This document shows, piece by piece, positions 1 through 12,777 of a DNA stretch of 64,000 nucleotides; the first letter of the stretch is position 1; each line of letters begins with the position of its first letter. Position numbers and translations under genes: made by a program. Below the pieces are notes generated by a model. That model had not been told where the DNA came from. It did no database searches and saw nothing but the letters and a program-made list of their open reading frames with translations. The stretch covers positions 62,001-126,000 of the forward strand of contig JAJKFJ010020673.1 of assembly GCA_027382625.1 (NCBI GenBank). The letters run 5' to 3'. Source of the stretch: Tetmemena sp. SeJ-2015 (lineage: Eukaryota > Ciliophora > Spirotrichea > Sporadotrichida > Oxytrichidae).

Positions 1-780
1 GTTGAAGCTTAAATAGCTTAATAGAATAATCCCTTGAATTAATCTCTGGCTGCATCATTAGGCAAAGTAAGTGTACATGAATCGATCATGAAGGATGAAA
101 TTGGCTCTGGCATTGTAGGTCTTAGAGATAGCCAGAGAGTATCTAGAGGATCTTAACTTTCTCAAAGATCAATAATAACAAACCCAATCGAGAAGCCTAT
201 CTCTTTAAATGGTACTGCTAAAGCTCACAAAGGGTAAGAATTGAAAGTGCTTTTTATTAACTCCTTTAGATTGAAGCAGGCTTTAGAAGCAGCAGGAATA
301 GTCTCTCATAAGAACTTCACCGAATCCTATTTAAACAAAGTTATGAATGAGGTTGCTAAGAGCTATGATATTAGGGCAACCATCTTCGGAACATTTTATA
401 GAGTGGGATTTGACTTGCACGAGCTAACTCCACAAGAGAAGTAAAGGATGGAAATCATCTAGCTCTTCCCTTATTTGAAGAATGGAGAGATTTGGAGAGA
501 CATAAAGCAAGAACTAGACGATCAGGTAAGATTTTGCAACTTCAATTAATTATTGGTTTAGAATATTAAGGCCACAAGTGATGACTAGCACTGGATGGAG
601 ACATGCATTGAAGAAGCATAAGAGTAAACAGAGCAAGCTCTTCATAATTAGAACCTTTACGCTTAAGATATCAAAATGAAGGAGCAAGATGAATTGGAGA
701 GCTACTTTGCAGCGATTAGACTGAAGAATCAAATTAATTCGAAGGGCAGTGCCTCTAATGCAAACTAAACGAAGAAATGA
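1..780 (+). CDS. hypothetical protein, 3' part (5' end outside window)
   Basis: The reading frame is open from base 1 and ends at TGA 778-780, with many in-frame TAA/TAG read as Gln. Two GT...AG introns fit: 234-269 and 526-561, both 36 nt, starting GTAAG and ending TTTAG. The protein is polar; the middle (LKQALEAAGIVSHKNF onward) is a mixed helical segment with Trp and Phe residues, and the C-terminus is rich in Gln, Glu and Lys. No family is recognised. Codon use and introns support this strand over the reverse. The start lies upstream of the window. Confidence 0.6.
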
Positions 781-829
781 AGTGAATTTAAAGTGATAAG
801 ATCCTGCTATTTAGATTTTACAATTCAAG

Positions 830-1654
830 TTAAATCCTTCTCTCTTATGGATATTAAATGAAATTAATTAGTCGGCAAGTTAAATTTAATCAAGTTTAGT
901 TCTCTAAATCTATGACCTACTTCCCTTTTAAATCTTCTTTGCTACCTTTTTATAAGGGATTGGTACCGATCACTTTATTTGATTCTTCTTCTCTCTCAAG
1001 TTGACTTTAAGTTCTCTATGAAAGCATGTCCTCTGAGCTAAAAATAAATCTTATTGCCTCCTGACGTGCATTTTCTTCATGATCGTGCTCCATATTCTAT
1101 GACGAATTCAAATCACTTTCTACTGGTTCATTATCTTCTCCTAAATTAAACTATTCTATGAAATTAAATAATTATTTATTAATGAATCTATTATTTAATG
1201 GCAAGAGAAAGCATAGAAGAATAGTAGAATAAAATATGAAGAAAAGTATCTTATCTTACTTTTAAACCGTTTTAAATATCAACAGAGCTTATTTTAAGGA
1301 TTCTATGAATATAAGCCCTAAATAAAATTAAATATAGATGAAATGTTTGATTAAAAATAACAGACACTCTCCTCAATAAAAAATTATTTTATATTTAAAA
1401 ATTTTATCCTAAAAAAATTATTTAATTTGCAAAGTAATTTAATTAAATTTAAAATCCTTGCGGCTAATTTAATTAATCGAAATCAGCTAAATTAACTCTG
1501 GGTCTTTATATCAGAGCCATAAATTTGAAATAAGCAGTTTCTCTAAATAATTGATCTCTATTGTTGATTATTATTTCTTAAATTTCTAAAAAAGTTAAAG
1601 TTGAAGAACGGGCGCCCTCTAATTTTGGATTCTTAAGTTTCTTATCTAATTCAT
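830..1654 (-). CDS. hypothetical acidic protein
   Basis: Starts at ATG 1652-1654 with a basic/Gln-rich stretch (MNQIRNLRIQNQRAPV). After a very AT-rich gap (about 1180-1520, probably intron or eliminated sequence) it continues with an acidic segment around 860-1150 (NLGEDNEPVESDLNSS; LEREEESNKV). No conserved domain is recognised. The exact 3' end and the junctions inside the AT-rich gap were not resolved, so the limits are approximate. It lies directly downstream of the membrane-protein gene on the same strand. Confidence 0.4.
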
Positions 1655-1724
1655 AAATCCCCTTTGATCAGGTGGGGTTGGGTCAAAGTCAAAGCCTTAA
1701 AATAGAAAATGCAGATATATTATA

Positions 1725-4061
1725 TCAATCGGGAAGGTCGTATCTATTTTACTCATCCAAGGTAAAACTATCTCTAAAGAGCAAAAGTTAAATTTTGCAA
1801 ATCAAATCCCATATGAAAGTCTCTTTCAAATAAGTTAACCTTACATTTGGGTTATTTATACTTGGAGTGTAAGTTCCGAAAGGATTCCAAAAATATGGAT
1901 GGATGACACTACCACTTCATTTCATACTGAGAGCTGTAAATGTATGAATTAATGTACATAATGAAGCAGATGTTTGAAATCAGTATAAGTTTGGGTCAGA
2001 TTTAATTTTTAAGTTCCAGAGGATATAGCAAGCACCATACATCGAGTAGAAAGAGTTTGCTATACTTTGGCCGTCTATGTCTATCTTGATATGCTGCCTA
2101 GGCACCAATATGAGGTAAAAAAAAATATTAAGTCAGTAGTTATTTTCTAGAATTTAATTAATCAGAGCCATTTAAATGTGAGGACCTATGTGAGGCACCT
2201 CCTGCACAGGAACTTGATCTCTATTTTAGACTTTGAAAATTAAAGCCTAGTAGATCTTATTAAGGATAGAAGGTAGAGCAGAAAAATTTTAAATCTCTAA
2301 AGGATAGTTTTCTAAACATAGTTTGTAAATCATTCTAAATACTCTTTCAAAGATTACTTAGTAACCACATCGTGGGTTATTTTTAAGAAAGGTATTCCAA
2401 ACATTCACAGCTTCCCATTCGAAGTATTTTAAGAAAAACATTGAAAGCCACAAAGATGAATAAAGTAGGCAGGCGAACATTTTATATCCTATAATTTAGG
2501 AAATTTTCTTTTGCTAGTTTGGGAAAGTACTTTATCGAAGTCCTTGTCCTTACAAAGAACAAAGAGATAAATTCTAAGATGTTATGATAAAAGAAGTAGA
2601 GGTCGTTTATTCCTCGAGGAATCATTTAGGGAAATATCATGAAGTTCCAAACTCTAAATGCAATGAGTAGAAAATTAACAGGCAAAATATGTAAGAGAAA
2701 ATCAGCTCACACTTTGGCAACTCACATTATCACTAATTCAATATGAGGTGAAGCTCTATAAATTGCAGCTATCTAAAATCTGTTAAATCTTGTTCTAAAA
2801 AGTCCTCTTCCGCAGGACAGTAAAGGGAATATTATCCAGTTGGAGTTGTGAATCGCAACTCTAACTAGAAGTGCATTTATTACAGAAAGGAAAAAATAGC
2901 CTCCAGTAGCACCGAAAAATAAGCCTACTTTAGTAGCTAAATTATTAAGGATCCATAGAAAATAATTGTCATTAAAATCTAGGTGAGAAGATGGCTTGTA
3001 TTAAGTGAAATCGCTACCCTTCCAATACCAATATTCTTGAGTGTCATTTCTGTAAACATAACCCGACTATCTTTAGAATGTAAAGAGAAACTGATTGATC
3101 ATTATAACATCAAAATCATAAGACCAGCCTAGAAGAACTCTTATAAAAATGCTCTAGCTTATGTCATCTAAGGATAGGATAACGAGATGCTGAGTAATGT
3201 TATGCAGGGCTTTAAATTTAGAGTCTCTTAGATTAAATATTCCTTTCTCCGAAGCGTAAAAATATGTTGCATAGATATCACTCTCTTGTATTTCCTCGGC
3301 CAATAAATTTCCCTGAGCACTAGCTTGTTTTAAATTCTCAGCATAGCCACTAGTCTTCAGAACTTATATTAATGTACAAGTCATCTTAAGCAAGATTCTT
3401 ATTTTATATTTACGTACTTCTCTGTCATCCATTTCTTATTCATCAGGTTTTGTCATATTTATAAGACCTCCTAGTTTAGTCTCTAACCCTCTAAATCTTA
3501 AAATAAAAGTCTATTGCTGTCTTCTTCATCAGAACCTCTCTCATTATTCTTTGTATTATTTTCTATTTTATCATCATCTTTCTCTTGATTTGTTGAATTT
3601 TAGCTTGCTTGTGTTATTAGACTTATCTTTTGAGAGATTTAAGCTATCATTGATTTGCTCCTCTAAGTATTGAGATCTATTAAAAAAGACGAAGCTTCCA
3701 TCTTTGGTCGAATATGAAATTTCAGTTCCATTCAATAACTGCATTTAGATTTCATAATTAATAAGAAATATGATGATGGTAATAACTTATTAGATTTGTT
3801 TTTGCAGAATTTCCCCAGAGTTTACAAAAGTCTTGTGGAAGTAAACAAACTTAAAAATCATGAAAATGCCTATAACAGGAACGTTTATATAAGAAAGATT
3901 TGCATGAAGAAGTTTACATACTTGCTAAGAATAAGAAGGAATAAAGGAAGTCGATCACTTTCTTAGACTTATTCCCTTGCAAGATTTAAAACAATAAAAA
4001 TAAGTTTAACATGAAAATTGATTTTCTCATAGATTCTGAATAAAGATCTTTCAAATTCCAT
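1725..4061 (-). CDS. multipass membrane protein, hypothetical
   Basis: Probable start at ATG 4059-4061 (MEFERSLFRIYEKINF). Several hydrophobic segments follow, e.g. KLIFIVLNLA, LFLLILSKYVNFFMQIFLI, VIGIFMIFKFVYF, ITIIIFLINY. A soluble polar loop lies near 3480-3750 (STKDGSFVFFNRSQYLEEQI, then Asp/Asn-rich). More membrane segments lie near 2240-2960 (KVGLFFGATGGYFFLSVI; LPTLFIFVAFNVFLKIL). A last stretch near 1860-2140 contains IDIDGQSIANSFYSMYG, and the likely stop is TGA at 1725-1727. The frame changes several times, as expected for eliminated sequences or introns that I did not resolve. The protein has at least seven hydrophobic segments; no family was identified. The plus strand also gives long open frames here but with poorer composition. 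Confidence 0.5.
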
Positions 4062-4365
4062 TTTGAAATTTACCAATTTATTTAATTTATCAAATTTTAA
4101 TGAAAATTGATTTTGAACTTCTTTAAATTGATGGTTTATAAATTTCAAGATAAAAGATAAATTTCTAATCAGATAGACTAAATGATTCTATATGAAGATT
4201 TTATTAAGTGATTGCTTTATATTGAAATAAGCTTTTTTAAAAAATATTTTGAATCTCCCTAAAATAATTCTATGTTCATCTTATAATAAAAATGAAATTT
4301 AAGCTTTTCTTTGCAATATATAATTCAACTTATATACTTCTTAAATAGAAATAAAGAATAAACTT
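4062..4365. other. AT-rich intergenic stretch
   Basis: About 300 bp between two minus-strand genes. It is strongly AT-rich with short A/T runs; I see no gene-like frame, repeat array or RNA. Confidence 0.5.
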
Positions 4366-4964
4366 TCAATATATGATTTTGGATGTATCTGTTTTATCTG
4401 ATGCTATGATTTCCTCTTTAAAGTTGACTATTTTGTTTTATTGACTACATTTGTAGCAAAATGTCATAAAAATTCTATTTATAAAATGAATTGCAGCTCT
4501 TTTTGAGTTTAATTTTTAATCTTCAGCTACTTTAGGGGATAAAATAGTGGTTGATTTGTTGTTTGAGATTAATTCCTCTTTTGCAGAGAGTAGTTAATTA
4601 TTTGGGAGACTTGCAGCATATGTATCCTCAAGAAGCATAAGCTTTCTGTTTTGAGGTTTAATGGACTTTGCTGCCTCATATTCTTTTTTCAGCTTGCTTT
4701 CTCCCATTAAGTATAAGCTGCTCAACTCCTCAAACTCACAATAAATAAAGTACTCTTAATGAGTGAACTTGGCTTATTCAATGATAGTCTAATTCAGTAA
4801 GAGGGAATTTCTAACTGCTTAATTATCTTTGTAAGACTATTTAAATAAAAATTATTTATTAAGAATATAAAAACTTTGATTTACTCAAATCAGCTCATTC
4901 TTACTTGGCTATGCAAGTAAATGAATTTCTATTTCTCTGAAGAAAAACCAGAGCTAAAATCCAT
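4366..4964 (-). CDS. hypothetical protein, about 175 residues
   Basis: ATG at 4962-4964 opens MDFSSGFSSEKQKFIYLHSQ; a GT...AG intron (4837-4904, 68 nt) follows, then a continuous frame to TGA 4366-4368. The protein is mixed-charge with an acidic helix (FIYCEFEELSSLYLMGE) and a Lys/Glu-rich segment; near the C-terminus it has FCYKCSQQ, a lone Cys pair too short to call a zinc site. In-frame TAA/TAG are read as Gln. No family recognised. Confidence 0.6.
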
Positions 4965-5420
4965 TTTCTATAAACAAGGACAACTTTTTTAAATCTAAGT
5001 TTTTTCATTAAAAATCACGGATCAAAACAGAATAAGATTTAGATTGAGGAAAATATACCTAATTGCTGGTAATTTCTAATAAGAGCTGAGGGTACTACAA
5101 ACTCACACTTTTTAGTAATAAAACGATTATTTATAAAAAATTCTTCATATTTAAAATTAAACTAATTATTATAGCCATAATTCAATATATTGTTCTCATT
5201 AAGAACTTCTATGAGAGGTATTTTTCTAATTAAGTAAGCCAAATGTTTTACACTTTATTTATAGGTCGAGAAAAGAATTTATCCTTTCAAATATATTTTT
5301 TTTTTATAAAAAAATAAGACTTAGGCTTTAAACTATTCTCATTTTGATTAGACTATAATTCGGGCTAAGAGTATCTTTTTGAATTGAAGATTTGATTGGA
5401 GCTAACTTCAAATTATGAGT
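4965..5420. other. AT-rich intergenic stretch
   Basis: About 450 bp of very AT-rich DNA between minus-strand genes, including a T9 run near 5287. No convincing coding frame, RNA or repeat was seen. Confidence 0.5.
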
Positions 5421-5690
5421 TCATGGTTGATAATTTGAAAGGTTATGCCTTAATCGCTAAACCTTTTTAAGAACATCATTAGTTATAATTTAACAATTAA
5501 GATTTATTTGGCCAACAACATTTGGATGTTCAACTTGATGAATTAATTTTGCGTATTCTCCTTGGCCTACAGTCTTCACAAAAACTCTTTTTTCTCTCCA
5601 CTCGTTTGCTTTCTCTTCATTTATAATAGATTTAAAAATGAAATAAGTAAGATCTGGAGCTATCAATCATTCGATTCTTCTTAGATGGGG
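5421..5690 (-). CDS. hypothetical short gene or exon
   Basis: One minus-strand frame is clearly protein-like (KSIINEEKANEWREKRV, then VKTVGQGEYAKLIHQVEHPN) and ends at TGA 5421-5423. No start codon is evident: upstream in the same frame there is a TGA, so the 5' part must come from another exon or across an eliminated sequence. It could be the 3' part of a gene whose 5' part lies near 5700-5830. No family recognised. Confidence 0.35.
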
Positions 5691-5828
5691 AAGGATAATC
5701 AGGCCTCCTTAAATTATGGAGAAACTGCTATGTCCCTGTTGTCAATTCGCATGGAAAAAATATCCTATTTTCATATTATAATAATTAGAAAGGCTACATC
5801 AAAGACTGATTTGTCATACAACCTGGAC

Positions 5829-8180
5829 TCATTTATTTCTAGTTGTTTACATAGGATGGTATATCGTGATTCTTAACTAGTACGATAAGTGCTGGTTTTG
5901 AAAAATTATTATTAATTTACATTCCTCATATTTAACTTTACTTTACTTTATTTCTAGCTGTTCAATCTAAGTGAGATCCTTCCATTTTGGATTTATCACT
6001 TATGAAATCTTCTTATCACTGACAGGAGATCCATAGCTAGTTTTGCTGACAAAGTTAAAAAAAATACGTTTAGATAACTAAATGAGTTGCTCCTTTTGTT
6101 CTTGAGAATCAAAGTTTACTCTTGCCAAGTCTTTTAATACTTTGAGTAGTTTTCAAGCTGCCTTTCTTACCTAGTAGCTTGCAACTTCTAATTCAAACTC
6201 ATTCTCTTTCTCTGAAGAGAGATTACATTCATTCTCTTTGTAGTTTCGAGAGATTTTGATGGTGATTATATTCTTTCTTATGAAGATCTCTCTTAGTTAG
6301 CTTTCAGATTAGTTTAAAAGTGAGACCAAAATAATTATATGATAAAGAGTTGAGTTCTAATTTGATATATTTTGAAATATCAGTTCCAGTTATTCATTAG
6401 ACAAATCAACTAATTCAACTGGCTTTGCTCCTTTCTTTGGCGTTTCTTTTTTCCCTTTAGCGTTTTATCTTTAAGTTTCCGATTGGCTTACGCTAGGACC
6501 TCTGCTTAAAACCTCGACAAAAGAGATGTAATTCTTAGGGGCGAACAATTAGTTATAGTCCACCACTTTCCTCTGAACAATACTATAATTATGACTCATA
6601 GAGCTTTAAGGAGACTTGATATCTCTAGTAAAATAACTTATATAAATAGTTGAGAAATGAGAGGATCTGTTAATTCTGTGCTGAGGAGCGAAAACAGAGG
6701 GCAGCAAGTGATTTGGTGAGAAATTCTATGAGATTGGCTGCTCTCTAATTGCAAATGCGTCTTCGCTGCTGACAGGAAGCAATTGAGAATTCTTAGGGGT
6801 GCCCATTTTCATAGATCCACTAATGGACTGACTCTGATTAACTTGGCTAAATTACTAACTTTAATTCTCAGGCATGTGATTAGCTCTTGAATTGAAAGCT
6901 TGTTACTTAAGTATTTAGTGTTTAGTGTGATAGTCAATAAAGCTTGCAGGTTCTTTCTCTGTTGTCATCTACTCTTAGGTAGTATTTTGTGATTCTCTTG
7001 ATTATCTTGATGTTGAAAAAGCGCTCTGATATCTCAAGTTATTAGACTTGGGAGTCTTGAGTCCTAAAATTCCTCCTGCAACTCCTGATCTACCACTTGC
7101 TTTATCATTAATTATAACAAATTTTAGGTGCTTATCTAGACTATCTCAAAGCTTCCTATTGAAGCTTTAATTATTGAACAAAGAGTTCTTTCTACTTGAT
7201 TTCTTGTGTTTCTACAAATACATCTGCAGGACCACAAACGCTTCTATTGAGCAAAGACCCCGAATTCTTTTCAGTTCGAGGCTTCAAAAGTTTTTAATTG
7301 CCTATTTAGAGGACTATATCTGGCTTTATAGTGAGAAATTCATTCACAAGTTTATTTTCATCATAAGCTCCTTCAATAAATTATATGAAGAGTTGAAATT
7401 GAATAAACTATATTTTACTTATCAATTTTTCTTCAAGTTAGTCTTTGTTGAATCTTTGCGAGATAGGAGTTTCTCTCTCGAAAGGCTTTCTATAATGAAT
7501 TATTCTTTTGCCTTACTCTCCCTCCCCACTGACTAGAATCTCTCGATTATGCTATTAACTGAATACATTTCTCTACTTCTAATTGCCATAAGTTTATCTA
7601 TTAAGGTTTTATTGAAGGCCTATCGCTCCATTATTTTGATAATCCTGCAGTTGGAGTCTTAAATAAGCATGCTCCTGATTATTAACTCCATTTTCTATAG
7701 CGATCAGATTATTAAAACCTGAGCTTGATAGAGTTCCTGGCTACTAGATACCTTGATCTCTACTTTAGTATCGGTCTCTTCTCATTATTCTATTTCCACC
7801 ACTCAAGACATTCAAAGAGTTTGGATTTTTGGAATTCTCTTAGATTTAAAGTTAAAATTTAGGAAAGATGCTAACTTTTGAATATATATAATTTCCAGGT
7901 GAGGTGCTCTCAATTTTGAAGGTTGTCGCATCAGTTGACTGTTAGTAAAAAAACATTTCTATCAAATCATCATTAATAAATAGAGTAACATATAAATTTA
8001 GTAGGTACTCTTAGTTGGAGAGACAGGGACTGATCTGTGTAGAAAATACTTTTTCTTTTTCTTTTCAGAGTTTTCAATTGATTCATTTATCCTAATCTTG
8101 GCATCTTCCATTTCTTTTCTTTAGTCTTATCCAGATAAAGGCTTATTAACTGGACTTTTAAAAAGTTTTGAGTCAGCCAT
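5829..8180 (-). CDS. hypothetical, largely disordered protein
   Basis: ATG 8178-8180 opens MADSKLFKSPVNKPLSGQDQ. Polar, Gln/Asn/Ser-rich sequence follows down to about 5960, e.g. NGVNNQEHAYLRLQLQDY, LLNRSVCGPADVF, SSEDAFAIREQPISQNF, ETPKKGAKPVELVDL. Charged and Gln-rich stretches alternate with Ser/Pro-rich ones, typical of a scaffold or cytoskeletal linker, but no domain is recognised. Several frame changes point to introns or eliminated sequences not resolved here. The stop used is TGA 5829-5831; one at 5962 in another frame is an alternative. Confidence 0.45.
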
Positions 8181-8507
8181 TTTTTCTTGAAGATAAGGTT
8201 GTCCAAATAAGTTTTGCTTAAATATGAATAATATTCACGCTGTTGTAATTAATCTATATTTATTTAATTAGTCAACTATAACCTGTAAGGAATAAAGTTT
8301 TGATATCCATTCCCTATAACCTTTTTGATGTTCTGACTCTATTCTTATTTTTAATAATTGAAAGATAGAATTGCACTAAATTAATTTAAAAAATAGAGTA
8401 AAAAAAGATCATCACAATTACTTTTCAAAGCAAAAGTGCATATAAATAATATAATTCATAATGAGTACCTTTATTCCTCTAAATATAAACTCATAACGAT
8501 AATTACT
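8181..8507. other. AT-rich gap between two minus-strand genes
   Basis: About 330 bp, strongly AT-rich, without a gene-like frame; it contains the 5' flank of the downstream gene. Confidence 0.45.
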
Positions 8508-11500
8508 TCATGTTACAGGAAACTAAGGTTCAGTATCAATATCGCTATTCCTCCTGTTTCTTACTTATTAATTGCTCTATCTCTGAGCAGACAAATTGCT
8601 GTTGCTGTCCTCAAATGATTTCTCTTGAATGGAAAGCATCGGCAGTGCTTCATTTGCTTCACCAAGACTAAAACTTTACTGCTTTACCTTTTTCTTTAAC
8701 TTATCGGTACTCAAGAAATGCTGATTAGCTTATTAGTTAGAAACTCCCAAAGAGTTCAATCCCTAAGATTTCAACTGGTAAAATTATTGCTGCTGCTGTT
8801 AAAGCTAGAGCTTGAACTCACTATAGCCCTGAGGATTTAAATTTTAATTTTAGCTTTCGTTAAAATCTTAAGAGAAGCTGTTTGAGTGGATTATTTATTC
8901 TCCAATCTGTTGTCTTAAAATATGATTCTATATTTTATTAAAATAAAGTTTAAAACATGAAAAGATAACTCATTATTATGTAAATTACAGTTTTAGCTTG
9001 ATTAAATGGGTAATTTGATCGAATCAATTTTACTCCGTTTCTAACTTCAATGGAGTCTTAAGCACTTTTCGTTTTGTAATATGACTCTAATTCCTTTTTC
9101 TCTATCTTTTTACCTACTTATGTGCCCTCACTTGATGCTCTAAGATATATTTCAACAAAATTTTCTTTAAATGTCCCTTCATTGATTTTTATCAGTATAA
9201 TTGATTTCAAATTAGTTTTGGCATCAATTAAATTCAGAGATATATCTATCTTTCTCTTTCGATCCAAAAGCTCATCATGTCTATAATTATAATCCTTCAC
9301 ATCTTGACTAGAAAGAGGAGTGCCATCTCTCCCTTCCTCTTCCTAGATAGAGATAAGCTAAGTTTGAGTGTTCCTAAGCATACTGTTTCTTCCTTTGTAA
9401 GTATTCAAAGTGAGAGGGATCGATTAAGGATTTTAACCCAGCATTGAAATATCAATCCTCCCTGTCTAGTCACTCCTCCTCTCTTAAAATCTTTCACTCT
9501 TCATTCGATCTAATGCAGCTTATAGATTTTCGTTTTCTATTTTGGCTCCTCTTATTTTTGCATCCAATTTATATTGCCCATTTCTCGCCAGCTAGGAATT
9601 ATTCTATTTTTCAAGTATAGGATTTAATTTTCTACTTCTATGGAGATGAATTATCTTTTGTGATATCACTGCTCTTTTCTGCTTTTATTATTCTCTAAGG
9701 ACTTATATCTGAGGCGTTAAAGTTAATGAGGAAATCAAAATCCTTAATCTTCAATTTCTTTCCACTGTGAAACTCTAGCTGTCCTAAAAGATGAACCAAG
9801 TTATTGTCAAGGCTTCTTAGCAACTTTTCACCTTATTTCAGGAACATACTGATGAAGAAATTTATAAAAAGAAGGATAGAAATTTAGATGACTTGATACT
9901 TGTGAGGATTTTGAACTTTAACAGCAGCAACATAAAACTTCCTATTAACAAAATTAGACTTCATTAAATAGATTACAGTTGCGTCTTTGATACCTCTATG
10001 ACCCACTCATTCGGATTTCCATCAACGACTCTTTTTTATCTTAAGATCACACTCCTTTCTGCAGGTAGACCTTAAACTTGTGTCATGTAGTAGAAGTATT
10101 CCCTATTTAGTCTCCTGCTATTTCCATTAGGAAATACTCTGAACATGGTTTCATCATTATACATTTCCTCTGAGCTAGGTTCATTCTCACTTGAATTACG
10201 CTCTATTTGAACTGATTCAAAGTGCTTCTTATCAGAAGCTTTCGCAACTCGGTTAAAATAGTCAAATATACTTTAACATATCAATTCTTTGATACTTCAA
10301 ATCTTGCTCTTCTATTGAAATCTTCTTTAGGTATCTAAGGAAGGTAGCCAATGCTTTAGCTCTTTATTAAATGATTTACATTTGGAACTCTCTGAATATA
10401 ACTCTTAACTTTCTCACCTTAATTATTAACACTTTTGTAATGACCCTCTCCTTTATATTCCTTCTCTACATCTCTTACTATTTTCTCCAACTCTTGCGCA
10501 TGCAATTTCAATTTTCTACTTATGTCTTGATAGTTTTGATATCTTGGATTATTGTTTCTCTCAGTTATTGGAAGCTGGATAGGATATCCTTGATTTATTA
10601 TATAATTTTCATTTTCATGAGCCTTTTTTATAACAACTCTAGGAATGCTGCTTCTTTGCTTATTCAGCCTCTCAAGAATTTTAAAATTGTCCACCATTAT
10701 ATTCGTCAACTTCTTTTTCCTTTGCGAATAGAAAAATAATTTTGCTTCTCTCTTTGTTCAGCTATCTTTTCGAGATAAAGTTCTTGATCACTTTAGAAGT
10801 TCAATCGCTTCTTAATATCTTGGTCACTTACCATAATTTCTAAAATCTTCTTTCCCATTCTCTTGTTCTCTGATTTGATAAGCTTCTGCTTATGATTTTA
10901 TTTTGCTTTGGGAGCATTTACAGACTAGTTTTGATATTGCTGAATTAATTATAATGAATAGTAGTTTAAAGATTAGAAAAGTCATTCAATAAAGAATTGG
11001 GTCTACATCCTCATATCTTCTATTATGGTACATTTGATTAAACCTTTCCTCTGTGGCATTTGAGACAAACTTCTAGCTCTGCCCTACTCTTAATTCGCCA
11101 ATTCTTTCCATAGAATACTCTCTTTCCTTTATTTTATCAACAGATTGGTAAACTCTTAAGTTTCTATTTCTTTATCCTTATCTAGCTTCTTATTTTCCTC
11201 TTAAAATGTCAAACTCATTTAATTGTCCCTCTTATCTATAATCATCATCATCTTCTTCCTCTGATTCAGACTCTGTCTCTGTCACCGGCTAATCCTCAAA
11301 GTCACTGTTGATATTATTGTTCACTTTCATAGCTATATTATTGCTCTTGCTCCTATGATCTTGGCGATCTCTTTAGCTCAAGCCCCCATTCTAGTTTCTA
11401 ATTGCCGCTTTCCCAACTTCATTTATTTGCTTCTTCAACTATTGATATAGCTTAGAGTCCTGATATTCTAATACAGGCTGCTAAACCAAGCTATTTTTCC

Positions 11501-12712
11501 TTTTGACTTGCCTATGTTTTGGGATAGTCCTCCCGTCAAAATAAAACTAACTTCATACTAAGGCTCTGAATCTATATCATGCGTTTCAATACCTGCAAAA
11601 GTGCCATACTCAGTTCTGTTGCTAATTTCTTTCACTTTATTTTACTCCTGATGCAAAGATTTCTAAATCTCTTGAACCCTTCGTGGACTGTAAAATGTGT
11701 TGAAAGGTTGGAAACTTGGAGACTGTCACATATCGTTGGAGATTTAATTAGTCGTCTGAATAGCTGGATAGTTATGTTGCTCGTTTTGTTGCTAAGAAGC
11801 AATTTGAGTTAGAAAACTAGACTTTTCTTCAACAATTTTGGGGAAAATGCTCATTTTTTATATTATTTATCCACACCTAATTTCGCAAATTTTCATTTGA
11901 TAAGATTTATTTAATAATTTTACTTAAATGAAAAAGGAAATCAATGCCACATTTCACTTTTCTTCTTCTCCCTTCTTTAAATATTCTTCCATTTCTTATG
12001 TTAATTCTCTGAGATCTTAAACTATGCAATTGCGTTCTTTCAAAAGCTCCTCTATTTCTTATTTATTGGTATCAATTATTTCTTTATTGAGCAGGATTTA
12101 TTTATTTAGGAATTTCTCTTTCTATTCTATTTCATACTATTTGTTCTTGAGGATGAGATCTAGTTGTTTATTACTATGCTTTGAAGTTTCTTATATGCGA
12201 TCTTCTACTTATTTCTATCGAGTAGATAATAATATCTCTAAAACTTGTTGATAATCCTCTTATGATCCAGATTTATTTCTTAAGTCTTGAACGATGTCTT
12301 AAAACACTTTGGAGATTATGGTTTTGTTTTAAAGCATTGAGAGTGATTATTTTAGATGAAATGCTAGAGTTTAAGCTTAAATTTGAGTAGCTTTTCATGA
12401 AGTAAAAGTTAAGATGCATCTTAAGAAGATTACGAACTCGCTATTTGTCTTTTGATATCTTTTAATCTTTGCTGTTTATCTTTCTCTAAATAAAAAATAC
12501 TCTACTTATTTAAGTTAAGTATTTTTAGTTCACTGAATCTCTATCAGGTAATTTAGCTCTTCCTTTCTATCGTATTTATTGATTTTTCAACTTTAAGATT
12601 TGCTCTTCTATTTTGCAGGACTTTCAAAAACTTGCGACTATTTTGAGAATTGATATTCAAAGATGGAATATGGAACGTCTTCATCTATAGTAGTCATTTA
12701 TATCTGTTCCAT
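8508..12712 (-). CDS. large acidic/coiled-coil protein with poly-Gln tract
   Basis: ATG 12,710-12,712 starts MEQIQMTTIDEDVPYSIFEY. Coiled-coil-like sequence follows (LEKDKQQRLKDIKRQIASS), then at about 11,000-11,800 a polar region with an acidic core (TETESESEEEDDDDYRQEG). Further helical Lys/Glu-rich segments lie near 10,420-10,920 (HAQELEKIVRDVEKEY) and 9100-9350, and a C-terminal part near 8510-8850 has a run of seven Gln within eight residues, mostly from TAG/TAA codons, ending at TGA 8508-8510. Frame changes show unresolved introns or eliminated sequences, and more than one gene could be involved. No known family. Only 65 bp separate it from the gene upstream. Confidence 0.45.
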
Positions 12713-12777
12713 TTTATTTTATATTTCAATTAAATTTAGAAGCAAATATTTAAATGAGAATAAAGAATGCAATTTAT

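Noticed and set aside
1709..3480. A plus-strand gene starting MQIYYINREGRIYF with apparent GT...AG introns
   Set aside because: With TAA and TAG as sense codons nearly every frame stays open. The minus strand gives a continuous series of membrane segments and better composition over the same DNA.
3770..4110. A 103-residue basic plus-strand ORF with a neat 29-nt intron
   Set aside because: The opposite strand is continuous with the membrane-protein gene (GIFMIFKFVYFHKTFVNSG into MQLLNGTEISYS); the plus frame is its mirror image.
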